52,689 bases of DNA from Blastocatellia bacterium (GTDB lineage Bacteria; Acidobacteriota; Blastocatellia; HR10; J050): contig JALSQX010000035.1 in the NCBI GenBank assembly GCA_026985075.1, forward strand, positions 1 through 52,689. The letters are read 5' to 3'. Each line of letters starts with the position of its first letter. Position 1 is the stretch's first letter. Made by a program: the position numbers and the translations under genes. Below the pieces are notes generated by a model. The model made no database searches and was not told the DNA's origin. It saw only the letters and a program-made list of their open reading frames with translations. Shown in pieces: positions 23,094 to 31,667 of the stretch.

Positions 23094-24044
23094 ATGATTT
23101 ACCTCATCACCATAGGAGCGTTTTTAGCGACGGCCCTTCTCGTGTTGGCCGTCTATTCGCTGTTTTCCACGCAGACGCAGCAGGTGGTCGCCGAGCGACT
23201 GACGCGCCTCCGCACGGGGGAGCGGGTGAGAGCGCCGGCCGGGAAGAAGGTCGAGAGTGCCGGAGCCAGCAAAGAAGTCGTCGATCAACTCCTCACCCGG
23301 CTCGCTCTGTCGGTGGGCCGCGTGTTTGGCCGAGCGACCAGTTCGGCCTCGGAGGCGTTGCGCCGTCGATTGATCATGGCGGGTTACTATGGTGACAACG
23401 CCGTGTTCATCTACACCGGCATTCGCGTGTTGCTCATGCTCGCTCTGCCGTTGATGGGCATGTTCGCTCTGGGATCGGCGATGCTCCGGTACATTTTCCT
23501 CTTGCCGGTCTTGGCCCTGGTCGGGTTCGTGGGTCCCTCGCTGGTGCTCTCCTCGCGGATTACGCAACGGCAGTTGGCCATTCGGAATGCTTTGGCCGAT
23601 GCCATGGACTTGATGGTCTCTTGTGTGGAAGCGGGACTGAGCTTGAACGCGGCATTGGCGCGAGTGGCTCAAGAGCTCCGAACGGTGCATCCGGACCTGG
23701 CGCGAGAATTCGAGATCACCGGCCTCGAGCTGCGCGCCGGGACGCCTCGCGAGGAAGCCCTGAGGCACCTGGGCGAGCGATCGGGCGTCAAAGATCTCAA
23801 GTCGTTCACCGCCATGCTCATTCAAACCGACAAATTCGGCACGAGCATTGCCCGGGCACTACGCGTCTTCTCCGACACCCTGCGGACGAAGCGACGCCAG
23901 CGCGCCGAAGAAGCGGCGGCGAAGACGACCATTAAGCTGGTATTTCCTCTGGTCTTCTTCATCTTCCCCGCGATCCTGATCGTGCTCTTGGGTCCGGGTC
24001 TCATTCAAGTGATGGAGATCATGCGGCCGGCCATGGGGAAGTGA
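23094..24044 (+). CDS. tadC: Tad inner-membrane platform protein TadC
   Basis: 316 residues with the same T2SSF architecture as TadB (ALADAMDLMVSCVEAGLSLN, then RTKRRQRAEEAAAKTTIKL before the last helices). The two are paralogues that act together. GGGAGGA lies upstream of the ATG. The gene runs into the DUF192 gene without a terminator. Confidence 0.93.
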   Translation: MIYLITIGAFLATALLVLAVYSLFSTQTQQVVAERLTRLRTGERVRAPAGKKVESAGASKEVVDQLLTRLALSVGRVFGRATSSASEALRRRLIMAGYYGDNAVFIYTGIRVLLMLALPLMGMFALGSAMLRYIFLLPVLALVGFVGPSLVLSSRITQRQLAIRNALADAMDLMVSCVEAGLSLNAALARVAQELRTVHPDLAREFEITGLELRAGTPREEALRHLGERSGVKDLKSFTAMLIQTDKFGTSIARALRVFSDTLRTKRRQRAEEAAAKTTIKLVFPLVFFIFPAILIVLLGPGLIQVMEIMRPAMGK

Positions 24045-24067
24045 AGGCGACCGAGCGGAGGATGGAC

Positions 24068-24514
24068 GTGAAAGCGTATAACCGGACGCGACAAACGTGG
24101 GTGGTGACCAACCTGAGGGTGGCCGATACCTTCTTCCGCCGCGCCATCGGGCTGATGGGCCGGGCGGGGTTGGATCCGGAGGAGGGGCTCTGGATCACAC
24201 CGTGTCAGAGCATCCACACGTTTGGTATGCGATTCCCCATCGATGTCCTCTTCCTGGATCGGCATGGTCGCGTGGTGAAGTCGATCCCCGAACTCAAACC
24301 CTGCCGGATGGTCCTTCCGGTGATGGCGGCTACCAGCGTGCTCGAACTCCCTGCCGGGACGATCGCCAGATCAGCAACCGTAGTGGGCGATGTGATCTCG
24401 GTGACCGCGGATGATCGAGTCCAGGAGCCAACGCCGATCTCCGCACAGCATTCTCGGAAGACGGCTCCCGAGCCGGGAAATTGGGCGCCGCGCGCCAAAG
24501 GAGGTTCGTTATGA
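24068..24514 (+). CDS. DUF192 family protein in the tad operon
   Basis: About 148 residues. The family signature is complete: RRAIGLMGR, CQSIHTFGMRFPIDVLFLD, and the C-terminal LPVMAATSVLELPAGT. The molecular role of DUF192 is unknown to me. The GTG at 24068 has GGAGG 6 nt upstream. A GTG at 24041 would overlap the tadC stop, and an ATG at 24062 touches the ribosome-binding site. Its stop overlaps the next start as ATGA, which ties it to the pilus operon. Confidence 0.85.
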   Translation: MKAYNRTRQTWVVTNLRVADTFFRRAIGLMGRAGLDPEEGLWITPCQSIHTFGMRFPIDVLFLDRHGRVVKSIPELKPCRMVLPVMAATSVLELPAGTIARSATVVGDVISVTADDRVQEPTPISAQHSRKTAPEPGNWAPRAKGGSL

Positions 24515-25584
24515 ACGCGCGTAAGAAAGTCATTACCACTGGCCTGTTGATCGTATTGTTCGGCCCCACGATGGGGTGTTCTCGTCGGCTTCTTTCTGGG
24601 ATTCGCAAGTATGTCGTCCGGCCCGCCGCTTACTCGGTCAAGAGCACGGTGGCCGGGGTTCGAACCGTCTTCCGGCGGCCGGGACGGCCGTCGCCGAATC
24701 GACTGGCCAAGCGGATGTCTGAAGAGGTGAAGCCGATCGTCATGATCGAAGACAGTGTGGGCTATCGCAGTCACGACGAGCTCATCGCCCCCGAGGAAGC
24801 GAGCCATTATCGGGAATTGGCCATCGTCAAGCCGTACGACCCGGTGGTGCGCTATAACATGGGGCGGCTCTACCTGCAGCAAGGATTACTGGAGGAAGCC
24901 AGCTACGAATTCGATATGGCCACCTCGCTGGATCCCCGATTCACCTATGGATTCATCCTCCTCGGGCGCACGTTGCGCATGCGCGGGTTGTATGACCTGG
25001 CTATTGCCAAGCTTCAGCGCGCCATCCAGCTCCGGCCCGATCTCCCCGTCGCCTATATCGAACTCGGCGTCTGCTGGGATGAACGGGGCTACCATGACAA
25101 GGCTCGCGAAGCTTACTTCAAAGCTCTGGCCCTGGCGCCGAACGATAGCCGCATTTACAACAACATCGGATACTCCTACTTCCTGGAAGAGGAGTACAAG
25201 GAGGCCATCAAGTATTACAAGAAAGCGCTCCAGTTGGATCCCGACGATCCGCGCACTCATGATAATATTGCTCTCGCCTATGCGATGCGAGAGAAGTGGG
25301 ACAAGGCCTTGTTTCACTTCACCCGGGCGTTAGGGGAGGCAGCGGCTCAGAATAATGTCGGTCATCTGTTACTGCGCGCCGGGCGGATCGACGAAGCATT
25401 GGCTCATCTGGAACGAGCCGTGCACCTGGATCCCACCTCGGTTCCGGCGTTAGGCAACCTGGAGTCGGCACTGCGGTTGAAAGGCCGCATTGACGAAGCG
25501 GAAAAAATCCATACCCGACTTCTGGAGGCCGAGCGCGCCCGCCGTCCGGTCGTCTCCACCTCGCTGGAATCGGCGAGTCGGTGA
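24511..25584 (+). CDS. tadD: TPR lipoprotein, TadD-like
   Basis: 357 residues. A lipoprotein signal with a lipobox near residue 23 (GPTMGC) is followed by a basic stretch. Then about seven TPR units run from about residue 105 to the end (for example AEASYEFDMATSLDPRF-like units at 34-residue spacing). TadD is the outer-membrane TPR lipoprotein of Tad systems, thought to help the secretin assemble. AAAGGAGG precedes the ATG at 24511, which overlaps the DUF192 stop. TadD identity is inferred from position and architecture. Confidence 0.8.
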   Translation: MNARKKVITTGLLIVLFGPTMGCSRRLLSGIRKYVVRPAAYSVKSTVAGVRTVFRRPGRPSPNRLAKRMSEEVKPIVMIEDSVGYRSHDELIAPEEASHYRELAIVKPYDPVVRYNMGRLYLQQGLLEEASYEFDMATSLDPRFTYGFILLGRTLRMRGLYDLAIAKLQRAIQLRPDLPVAYIELGVCWDERGYHDKAREAYFKALALAPNDSRIYNNIGYSYFLEEEYKEAIKYYKKALQLDPDDPRTHDNIALAYAMREKWDKALFHFTRALGEAAAQNNVGHLLLRAGRIDEALAHLERAVHLDPTSVPALGNLESALRLKGRIDEAEKIHTRLLEAERARRPVVSTSLESASR

Positions 25585-25777
25585 ACGTCGCGGCGCGAGC
25601 CCTCCTGGAAACATCGTCGATGGGGTCTCCGCTGACGGCGGAAGGCCCCTGCTGATCTCTTGTTGTGCGCCTCTTCGGTCTGTTATCTTACCCCTCTCTG
25701 GACAGGTGCATCCGCCAACGAAAACCGGTCACCCGTCGCCTGGGTGAGGACTGAGATCATTTCGTCGTTGGGGAGAC

Positions 25778-26668
25778 ATGAAACTGCTGGTCATTGCCAA
25801 TCCTCGTGCTGGACGAGGCCGATGTGCCCGGCATCTTCCCGCCATTCGCGCCGCCGTCGACGGCCTGGAAGGGGCTCAGTTCTGTGTCAGTCAGAGTGTG
25901 GACCACCTCATCTCGCTCGCCCGACAGGGCATCCGAGGGCGGGTCAACGCCATTGTTGCCTGTGGCGGCGACGGGACCATTCACCAGATTGTTCAGGCGC
26001 TTATCTTCTCGGGAGTCGCTCTGGGCGTGATTCCGGCGGGGACGGGCAATGACATCGCTCGCCATCTCGGCCTGCCCACCGATGTTCGCCTGGCCTGCGA
26101 CGTTCTCAGGCGAGGGAAGAGACGATGGATCGATGTCGCGCGCGTCAGTTCCAGAGGGGCGCCGCGCCGCCCGCGAATCTATCTGAGTGTTGCCGGAGCA
26201 GGGTTTGATGCTGAGGTCAATCGCCTGGCTCAGCGCGCGTCGAGTTGGTTGCCGAACCGGGCCGTTTATCTTCGAGCGGTGGTGGGGGCGTTGTCGCGCT
26301 TCACCTCCAAGCTCATGGAGGTGACCTGTGACGGACACCAATGGGCGGGGGAGGCGACGCTCGTCGCGGTGGGGAACGCCTCCAGCTATGGCGGTGGGCT
26401 CAAAATTGTCCCTCGCGCCCGGCTGGATGACGGGTGGCTCGACGTGTGTCTGGTGAAAAAGACGAGCCGATTCGAACTGGTGCGGCGATTCCCACAACTC
26501 TATGCGGGGACACATATTCACCACCCGGCCGTCGAGATTCGCCGGGCCCGGCGCGTGACCCTCGCTTCAACCGACCACATGGAGTTGTTCGCCGATGGCG
26601 AATATATCTGCGATTTGCCGGTGACCATCGAAATTGTCCCTCGGGCGCTTCCGGTGATCGCTCCATAA
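25778..26668 (+). CDS. Diacylglycerol/lipid kinase family protein (DagK/YegS)
   Basis: 296 residues. The nucleotide-binding motif IANPRAGRG begins the protein. The diagnostic GGDGT is in ACGGDGTIHQ (about residue 68), and PAGTGNDIARHLG follows. The C-terminal half is the beta-sandwich of the family. It phosphorylates a lipid, probably diacylglycerol or a related lipid, at the membrane. Transcription is probably separate from the tad operon, after a 193-bp gap. Confidence 0.9.
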   Translation: MKLLVIANPRAGRGRCARHLPAIRAAVDGLEGAQFCVSQSVDHLISLARQGIRGRVNAIVACGGDGTIHQIVQALIFSGVALGVIPAGTGNDIARHLGLPTDVRLACDVLRRGKRRWIDVARVSSRGAPRRPRIYLSVAGAGFDAEVNRLAQRASSWLPNRAVYLRAVVGALSRFTSKLMEVTCDGHQWAGEATLVAVGNASSYGGGLKIVPRARLDDGWLDVCLVKKTSRFELVRRFPQLYAGTHIHHPAVEIRRARRVTLASTDHMELFADGEYICDLPVTIEIVPRALPVIAP

Positions 26669-26784
26669 GGCCTCGTTCCTCAAGAGCCTGACGATGCGCT
26701 CCTCCGCGCTCCTTGACCTGCTCCACTCTCTATGGCATGTTTGCTCATCAGCGAGAATGGCTCCATTGGAGGCATGAGGTCGAG

Positions 26785-27891
26785 ATGAAAACGCCACTAT
26801 ACCAGCTTCACCAATCCCGCGGGGCGACCTTCACTGAGCACCAGGGGTGGGAGGTTCCCGATGTTTTTTCTGATCCGATCGAGGAATACTGGTCAGTCCG
26901 TCAAGGAGTGGGAGTCATTGACGTCAGCTATCGAACGACGGTGCGCGTCGGCGGGCCCGAGCGGGTCCAATTCCTCCACCGAATCCTCTCTAACGATATT
27001 CAGAATCTTCCCTCGGGCAGGGGATGCCGGGCCGCGTTGTTAACGGCCAAGGGAAAGGTTATTGCGGCGATGAACGTCGTCATAACTGATGAGGCCATCT
27101 ATCTTGAAACCGAGCCGGCGGCTGGCCGCTCGTTGCTGGAGAAGTTGGAGATGTACCGGCTGATGCAAAAAGTGGAGATCGAGGACGTTACCAGAGCGGT
27201 GGCCAAACTGCTCGTTCAGGGTCCGCGATCGAGAGAGGTGCTCCTCGCCATTTGTGGTGAGGCGCCGATGCTCGATGAAGAATTGGACCACGAGGACATT
27301 CGAGTGAGGCCCGATGGGGAAGCGGGGCATCGCGAGGCGAGAGACATCCCCGTCAGGCTCGTGCGAGTGAGCGAGACTGGGGAACAAGGGTATGAATTGA
27401 TCGCGCCAGGCGATGAGGCCGATTCGATATGGGAGCGCATCGTGCGGCTGGGTACCCCGTTGGGACTCAAGCCCATTGGTTTTCGGGCATTTCATATTCT
27501 CCGCATGGAGGCGGGCATCCCGTGGTACGGCGTTGATGTGGATGAGACGCATTTCCCGCAGGAGGCGCGGTTGGACGAGGCGTTGAACTGGAATAAGGGG
27601 TGCTTCATCGGGTATGAGCCGGTGGCCCGCATCAAGTTCCGCGGTCATGTGAACAGGGTGCTGACGGGGCTGAAATTGACTCAACGAGGGCAGCCAGAGT
27701 CGGGCAATCTCATTTTGAAGGAGGAGCGACCAATTGGCCACGTCACCAGTGTCGGTTATTCGCCGAGGCTTGATGCCGTCATTGCCCTGGGGTACGTGCG
27801 ACGGGAGTTCCTCGATCCGGGTCAGGACGTGTGCGTTCAAACCCGTGAAGGTCGCCTCCCGGCCGTGGTGAGCGACCTGCCGTTCGGCTGA
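26785..27891 (+). CDS. ygfZ: YgfZ/GcvT-family folate-binding protein
   Basis: 368 residues. The aminomethyltransferase fold is evident, and KGCFIGYEPVARIKFRGH matches the YgfZ signature (K-G-C-[FY]-x-G-x-E), with the key cysteine in place. YgfZ binds tetrahydrofolate and helps repair or assemble Fe-S enzymes. GcvT of the glycine cleavage system lacks this motif, which favours YgfZ. The ATG at 26785 has GAGG upstream. The longer frame to 26713 adds non-family sequence. Confidence 0.85.
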   Translation: MKTPLYQLHQSRGATFTEHQGWEVPDVFSDPIEEYWSVRQGVGVIDVSYRTTVRVGGPERVQFLHRILSNDIQNLPSGRGCRAALLTAKGKVIAAMNVVITDEAIYLETEPAAGRSLLEKLEMYRLMQKVEIEDVTRAVAKLLVQGPRSREVLLAICGEAPMLDEELDHEDIRVRPDGEAGHREARDIPVRLVRVSETGEQGYELIAPGDEADSIWERIVRLGTPLGLKPIGFRAFHILRMEAGIPWYGVDVDETHFPQEARLDEALNWNKGCFIGYEPVARIKFRGHVNRVLTGLKLTQRGQPESGNLILKEERPIGHVTSVGYSPRLDAVIALGYVRREFLDPGQDVCVQTREGRLPAVVSDLPFG

Positions 27892-28182
27892 GCGTCGTTG
27901 AAACCTGCGTCTGATAACGTTCAGAACAGAAGACCCTCCCCCCACAACGCAGCCCGCTTGGACCATGAGCGCTCCCCTTGGCCTGCCCTAGCCACATCGA
28001 ACTTCTGCTCCCCAGGATCGTAATCTGCTACGAGTCTATTACGTGTGCGGGAGCATGCTACAAAGTAATGAGAGCAATGAAATCGCGCTGGCGGGGTGGC
28101 TTGCGCCATCTTATTCACGGGAGTCGCCCATGGCCTCCAGGCCACACCGCAAGGATGAGAAGGGAATTCGCTGGGGGAAAGG
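27892..28182. other. Gene-free spacer upstream of the DUF4097 gene
   Basis: No supported gene. The DUF4097 frame extends upward through this region to 28043, but the signal peptide and ribosome-binding site place its real start at 28232. Confidence 0.5.
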
Positions 28183-28203
28183 AGCGCACGTTGCCAACGT
28201 GCG
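28183..28203. promoter_or_regulatory. Perfect 9-bp hairpin or operator before the DUF4097 gene
   Basis: GCGCACGTT (28183-28191) and AACGTGCGC (28195-28203) form a perfect dyad with a 3-nt centre, 28 bp before the ATG at 28232. It could be an operator or a translational hairpin. Confidence 0.5.
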
Positions 28204-28231
28204 CCACCCTCTATGTTCGAAGGAGGTATTT

Positions 28232-29278
28232 ATGATCGATCGGCGATGGGGAATCACTCTATGGGGAACTTTCCTGATGGCGATGATCATCTCCAGCCAT
28301 GCGCTGGCCCAAACCGGCGACGGTCATTTCGAGCGAGCGTTGACTGTTGGAAGTCCTGTCAATCTACGCGTTGAGACGCGCTCGGGCGATATCCTCGTCC
28401 GCACGGGACCGGAGGGTCAGGCGGTGATCCGGGGCACGATCAGGATCCGGAAGAGGAAGAGTCTGATGGCCGAGATCCGTTCCCGCGTGAGAGAAGTGGA
28501 GGAGAATCCTCCTATCGTACAGAGCGGTAATCACATCCGCATCGAGCGATTGCCAGATGAGATCCCCTGGCGTTGGATCGCGATCGATTATGAGATCGTC
28601 GTACCCCAGGCAACGAAAGTGGTCGCCAGCACGGGTTCAGGTGAGATCATCGTTGATGGCGTCAATGGTCCGGTGAGCGCTCAGACCGGGTCGGGGGAAG
28701 TGGAGATCTCCCAAGTTCATGATCAGGTTCGCGCTCGAAGTGGCTCGGGGGATATCCGAGTGACCTCGACTGAGGGAGCCGTTCATCTGCGAACGGGTAG
28801 CGGCGATATCGACGCGAAGCAGGTAGGCGGTCCTTTGGCGGCCGAGACGGGAAGCGGGGACATCCAGGTTGACCTCGTGGGCACTGAATCGGTGGAGGTG
28901 ACAAGCGGATCGGGTGATATGCGCCTCACTGGTGTGCGCGCCGCACTGCGGGCGAGCACGGGCAGTGGGAACATCGTTGTCGAAGGCATACCAGGCGATG
29001 ATTGGAGTCTTCATTCAGGCTCTGGCGATCTCACGATCCGCTTGCCAGAAGGCGCGGCCTTCGACGTGTACGTCAAAACTGGTTCGGGGCGAATCTGGAC
29101 AGATCACCCCATGACCGTTCGCGGATATGTTGGACCCCACGGACTGGAAGGCTCTGTGGGTGGCGGTAGCCCGAGAGTCGAACTCCGAACCGGGAGTGGT
29201 GACATCCGGATCGAATCGTCGAAGGGCAGACTTTACCCGACCAGAGGCCGGGCGCCACGGGGTGAGGACCCAGTATGA
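28232..29278 (+). CDS. Exported DUF4097-family beta-helix protein
   Basis: 348 residues. A signal peptide (about 1-26, ending ALAQ) precedes about ten repeats with a TGSGDI or SGSGDI core spaced roughly 20 residues apart, which would stack as a right-handed beta-helix. AAGGAGG precedes the ATG. The family is common in Acidobacteriota and Bacteroidota and its role is unknown; it probably acts at the envelope or outside. The last part (YPTRGRAPRGEDPV) is basic and low in complexity. Confidence 0.85.
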   Translation: MIDRRWGITLWGTFLMAMIISSHALAQTGDGHFERALTVGSPVNLRVETRSGDILVRTGPEGQAVIRGTIRIRKRKSLMAEIRSRVREVEENPPIVQSGNHIRIERLPDEIPWRWIAIDYEIVVPQATKVVASTGSGEIIVDGVNGPVSAQTGSGEVEISQVHDQVRARSGSGDIRVTSTEGAVHLRTGSGDIDAKQVGGPLAAETGSGDIQVDLVGTESVEVTSGSGDMRLTGVRAALRASTGSGNIVVEGIPGDDWSLHSGSGDLTIRLPEGAAFDVYVKTGSGRIWTDHPMTVRGYVGPHGLEGSVGGGSPRVELRTGSGDIRIESSKGRLYPTRGRAPRGEDPV

Positions 29279-29350
29279 TTGGTCCTCCATCAACGGTCAT
29301 GTGCCGGATGCCCGAGCGTCCATTCTCCGATGCTGTGGCAGCCCGAAGAG

Positions 29351-29698
29351 CTACCAGCGAGGGGGACGAGATGACCGGCGGCGACCACCTCCTCCCCGTC
29401 CCCGTCCGCCCCCCGGGCGATAGGGATCAGGTCCGCCGCGGGGGCGATCCGGTCGCGGCTTGGCCTCGTTGACCACGAGGTTGCGGCCTCGAAATTCCTG
29501 ACCGTGCAGCTGCTCGATGGCGGCTTGGGCGAGTTCGGCCGAGATCATCTCCACAAATCCGAATCCTCGAGATCGGCCCGTAACGCGGTCGGTTACAATA
29601 TAGCTAGAGACCACTTCGCCGACCTGACTGAACAAGTCGTCGAGTTCTTCGCTGGTGACATCATATGAGAGATTTCCGACAAAAAGTTTCGTGGACAT
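29351..29698 (-). CDS. RRM-type RNA-binding protein with RGG tail
   Basis: 115 residues. One RNA recognition motif (RNP-2 KLFVGNLSYD, RNP-1 RGFGFVEM) is followed by an Arg/Gly/Pro-rich tail. This layout matches small glycine-rich RRM proteins of bacteria and cyanobacteria, often cold- or stress-induced. AAAGGAG precedes the ATG at 29698. An in-frame ATG at 29740 lies inside an inverted repeat and lacks a ribosome-binding site. Confidence 0.9.
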   Translation of the reverse strand: MSTKLFVGNLSYDVTSEELDDLFSQVGEVVSSYIVTDRVTGRSRGFGFVEMISAELAQAAIEQLHGQEFRGRNLVVNEAKPRPDRPRGGPDPYRPGGGRGRGGGGRRRSSRPPRW

Positions 29699-29725
29699 AG
29701 AACTCCTTTCTCCGTGCCGCTGCCA

Positions 29726-29763
29726 GAGCGACTCACTCATAGCGATGCTGCGCCGAGTCGCTC
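29726..29763 (-). promoter_or_regulatory. 9-bp inverted repeat in the leader of the RRM gene
   Basis: GAGCGACTC (29726-29734) and GAGTCGCTC (29755-29763) pair perfectly across 20 nt, ending 27 nt before the RRM start codon. This is suited to an autoregulatory or temperature-dependent leader hairpin. Confidence 0.5.
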
Positions 29764-29929
29764 AGCGCAATAACTCATCTGGCGAGGGCGGTTCATACGT
29801 CCTCCTCCTCTCAGGAGAGACTCCAGTGCTGAAGCCAACAACGTCCCATTCAGTGGGGAAGAGGAACATGGGTGATCGGCAGATAGATTCATTTCCTCGA
29901 TCTGACCAGCGGCGGGTCAGTGTGCCGGA

Positions 29930-30379
29930 TCAATCAGGAGATTGAGCCGCGTCCCGAATGCCGATGAGGTCTAATTTGAAATGGACGGTTTGGCCAGCCA
30001 ATGGGTGATTCCCGTCGAGCGTGACAACCTCAGGAGTGACTTCCACAACGAGGAAATTGAACGTTGCCCCCGATGCGTCGCGGATTTTGAGCCCCATACC
30101 CGGTTGGAGCTCTTCGTCCGTCACCAGTTCGCTACGGGGAACCTGAATGATCAAGTCTTCGCGCCATTGGCCAAAGGCATTCTCTGGTGTGAGAGTAATC
30201 TCCTTCGACTCTCCGGCTCGCATTCCTATGAGAGCTTGGTTAATACCAGGGAGAACGGCCTCGTCTCCTATCACGAAGGTGTACGGCTCGGCTTCCTGAG
30301 TTGAAATAATGAGAGTTCCATCGGCCAATCGACCGGTAATGTGAATAGTCACCTCGCTTCCTATTTGGGCTGTCGTCAT
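29930..30379 (-). CDS. slyD: SlyD-like FKBP peptidyl-prolyl isomerase
   Basis: 149 residues. The FKBP fold (about 1-70 with GDEAVLPGINQALIGMRAGE) has the SlyD-type insert-in-flap domain in the second half (NFLVVEVTPEVVTLDGNHPL then AGQTVHFKLDLIGI). It lacks the His-rich metal-binding tail of Escherichia coli SlyD. It accelerates proline isomerisation and acts as a chaperone in the cytoplasm. AAGGAGA precedes the ATG. Confidence 0.92.
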   Translation of the reverse strand: MTTAQIGSEVTIHITGRLADGTLIISTQEAEPYTFVIGDEAVLPGINQALIGMRAGESKEITLTPENAFGQWREDLIIQVPRSELVTDEELQPGMGLKIRDASGATFNFLVVEVTPEVVTLDGNHPLAGQTVHFKLDLIGIRDAAQSPD

Positions 30380-30414
30380 CGTTGTTTCTCCTTACATCAT
30401 AAATGCTCGCGCCT

Positions 30415-30433
30415 GAGCCACGCGATGTGGCTC
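30415..30433. promoter_or_regulatory. Perfect 7-bp hairpin upstream of the SlyD-like gene
   Basis: GAGCCAC (30415-30421) and GTGGCTC (30427-30433) flank GCGAT, 36 bp upstream of the minus-strand start codon. Possible operator or leader hairpin. Confidence 0.4.
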
Positions 30434-31098
30434 TATGTGACGTAGGGGATACGCCGTTCTGTGTGACGGCTGGCGCGACACCCGACGCCAGATTCATACT
30501 CTACAGGGGAAACGTCACCGACCTTCACACCACACAGGGTACCTGAAGGAGCGGGTCTCACCGAAGGGGATTCCACATGCATCGATCTCACCTACGCTGG
30601 AGTGGAGGTATTGTCCCTCAACCCCAGCCCCTATGTATATCATTAAGTCTCGCTTGATGTCAAACTCTTTTGCTTTATTGGGGATGTTGCGGATGGTTTG
30701 GGTTTGTACCCTCGGCGTTGGGTCGACGCCTGTGGGTGTTGTGGCCGTTTAGTTCATAATGTTGATTATCAGACGCAGTGTTTCTAGAAAGCCTCCCGGC
30801 GAATTCGCCCGCCCCGTCCGCTCACCTTCCCTCCCTTAGAGCCCGGACCTCAGTCTGGCTGATCTATTCTCCACTTCCGAGCGTTACGATCCTCAGTAAA
30901 GAGAACCCTCTCCTGGACCGCTCTTACTTAACAGAGACTGATCCTGCTGTTCGTGCTCCTAACTATTGACGTCATATTGGATCAATCGATCAAAACAGAG
31001 GAATTCCTCAGGTCGAATGGAAGGGATGGAAGAGCGGAGTATAAAAAATGCTTGTTTTATCAGACGCCAGGTAACCTTCGCCGCGAACCCGCTCGCTG
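30434..31098. other. Long gene-free stretch, less GC-rich than its surroundings
   Basis: About 660 bp with no supported gene on either strand. Frames such as 30778-30969 lack ribosome-binding sites. It may hold promoters or an RNA, but I recognise no known RNA class. Confidence 0.5.
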
Positions 31099-31127
31099 TT
31101 GCACCACCCTCATCATCTCCCTATACT
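31099..31127 (+). promoter_or_regulatory. Sigma70 promoter of the small Cys-rich gene
   Basis: TTGCAC (31099-31104), a 17-bp spacer and TATACT (31122-31127) lie 32 bp before the ATG at 31160. Confidence 0.55.
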
Positions 31128-31159
31128 TGTCCAACGAGAACAAGACAAAGGAGGTATGT

Positions 31160-31369
31160 ATGCCCGAAGTCCCACTTTGCATTCGCTGCATGAAACCCAT
31201 CGATCGAGAACTCGAGTACTATGTGGTATTCAACAAACACAAGGCGAGCCAGGATAAGTGGCTCTATGCCCATGCCGAGTGTCAGCGTCACTACGTGGAT
31301 CGGCAGCTCGCGCAGCCGGAAAAACCGCCCACCGCTACCACCACCGATACGAGCCCTGAGGTCCCGTGA
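31160..31369 (+). CDS. Small zinc-binding-like protein
   Basis: 69 residues. CIRCMKPI and HAEC supply three cysteines and a histidine in a treble-clef-like arrangement (CxxC, then H-x-x-C about 38 residues later). A Thr/Pro-rich tail ends the protein. AAAGGAGG precedes the ATG at 31160. The longer frame to 30953 covers the promoter. It has its own promoter. Function unknown. Confidence 0.7.
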   Translation: MPEVPLCIRCMKPIDRELEYYVVFNKHKASQDKWLYAHAECQRHYVDRQLAQPEKPPTATTTDTSPEVP

Positions 31370-31667
31370 TCCATCCGGAGGTGTGAAGAGGCGATGGAGA
31401 ACGAGAGGGCGCACTCGATCGATTCGAAGGAGTGTCCCCGGAACTCATCGCGCTAGGCGTGAGCGCCCGCGAAGCGCCGAATCAACGAAGATCACAACGT
31501 GATTGTTTCATGGTGCCATTCATTTCAGGCTACAAGATATTAAGGCCCTTACGGGTTCTCCACCCCAAAATATCGAGTCAGAAATTTTCTCGCACCAAGG
31601 TTGAAACGGCCACATCACGATCTCGACCTTCGCTCTTTGATGCTCTATCCTGTGAGAAGGAGATATC
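31370..31667. other. Spacer upstream of the acyl-CoA synthetase
   Basis: About 300 bp with no gene. I found no convincing promoter match. Confidence 0.4.

Noticed and set aside
28043-28231. Upstream extension of the DUF4097 protein
   Set aside because: It precedes a clear signal peptide and AAGGAGG, and it spans the hairpin at 28183.
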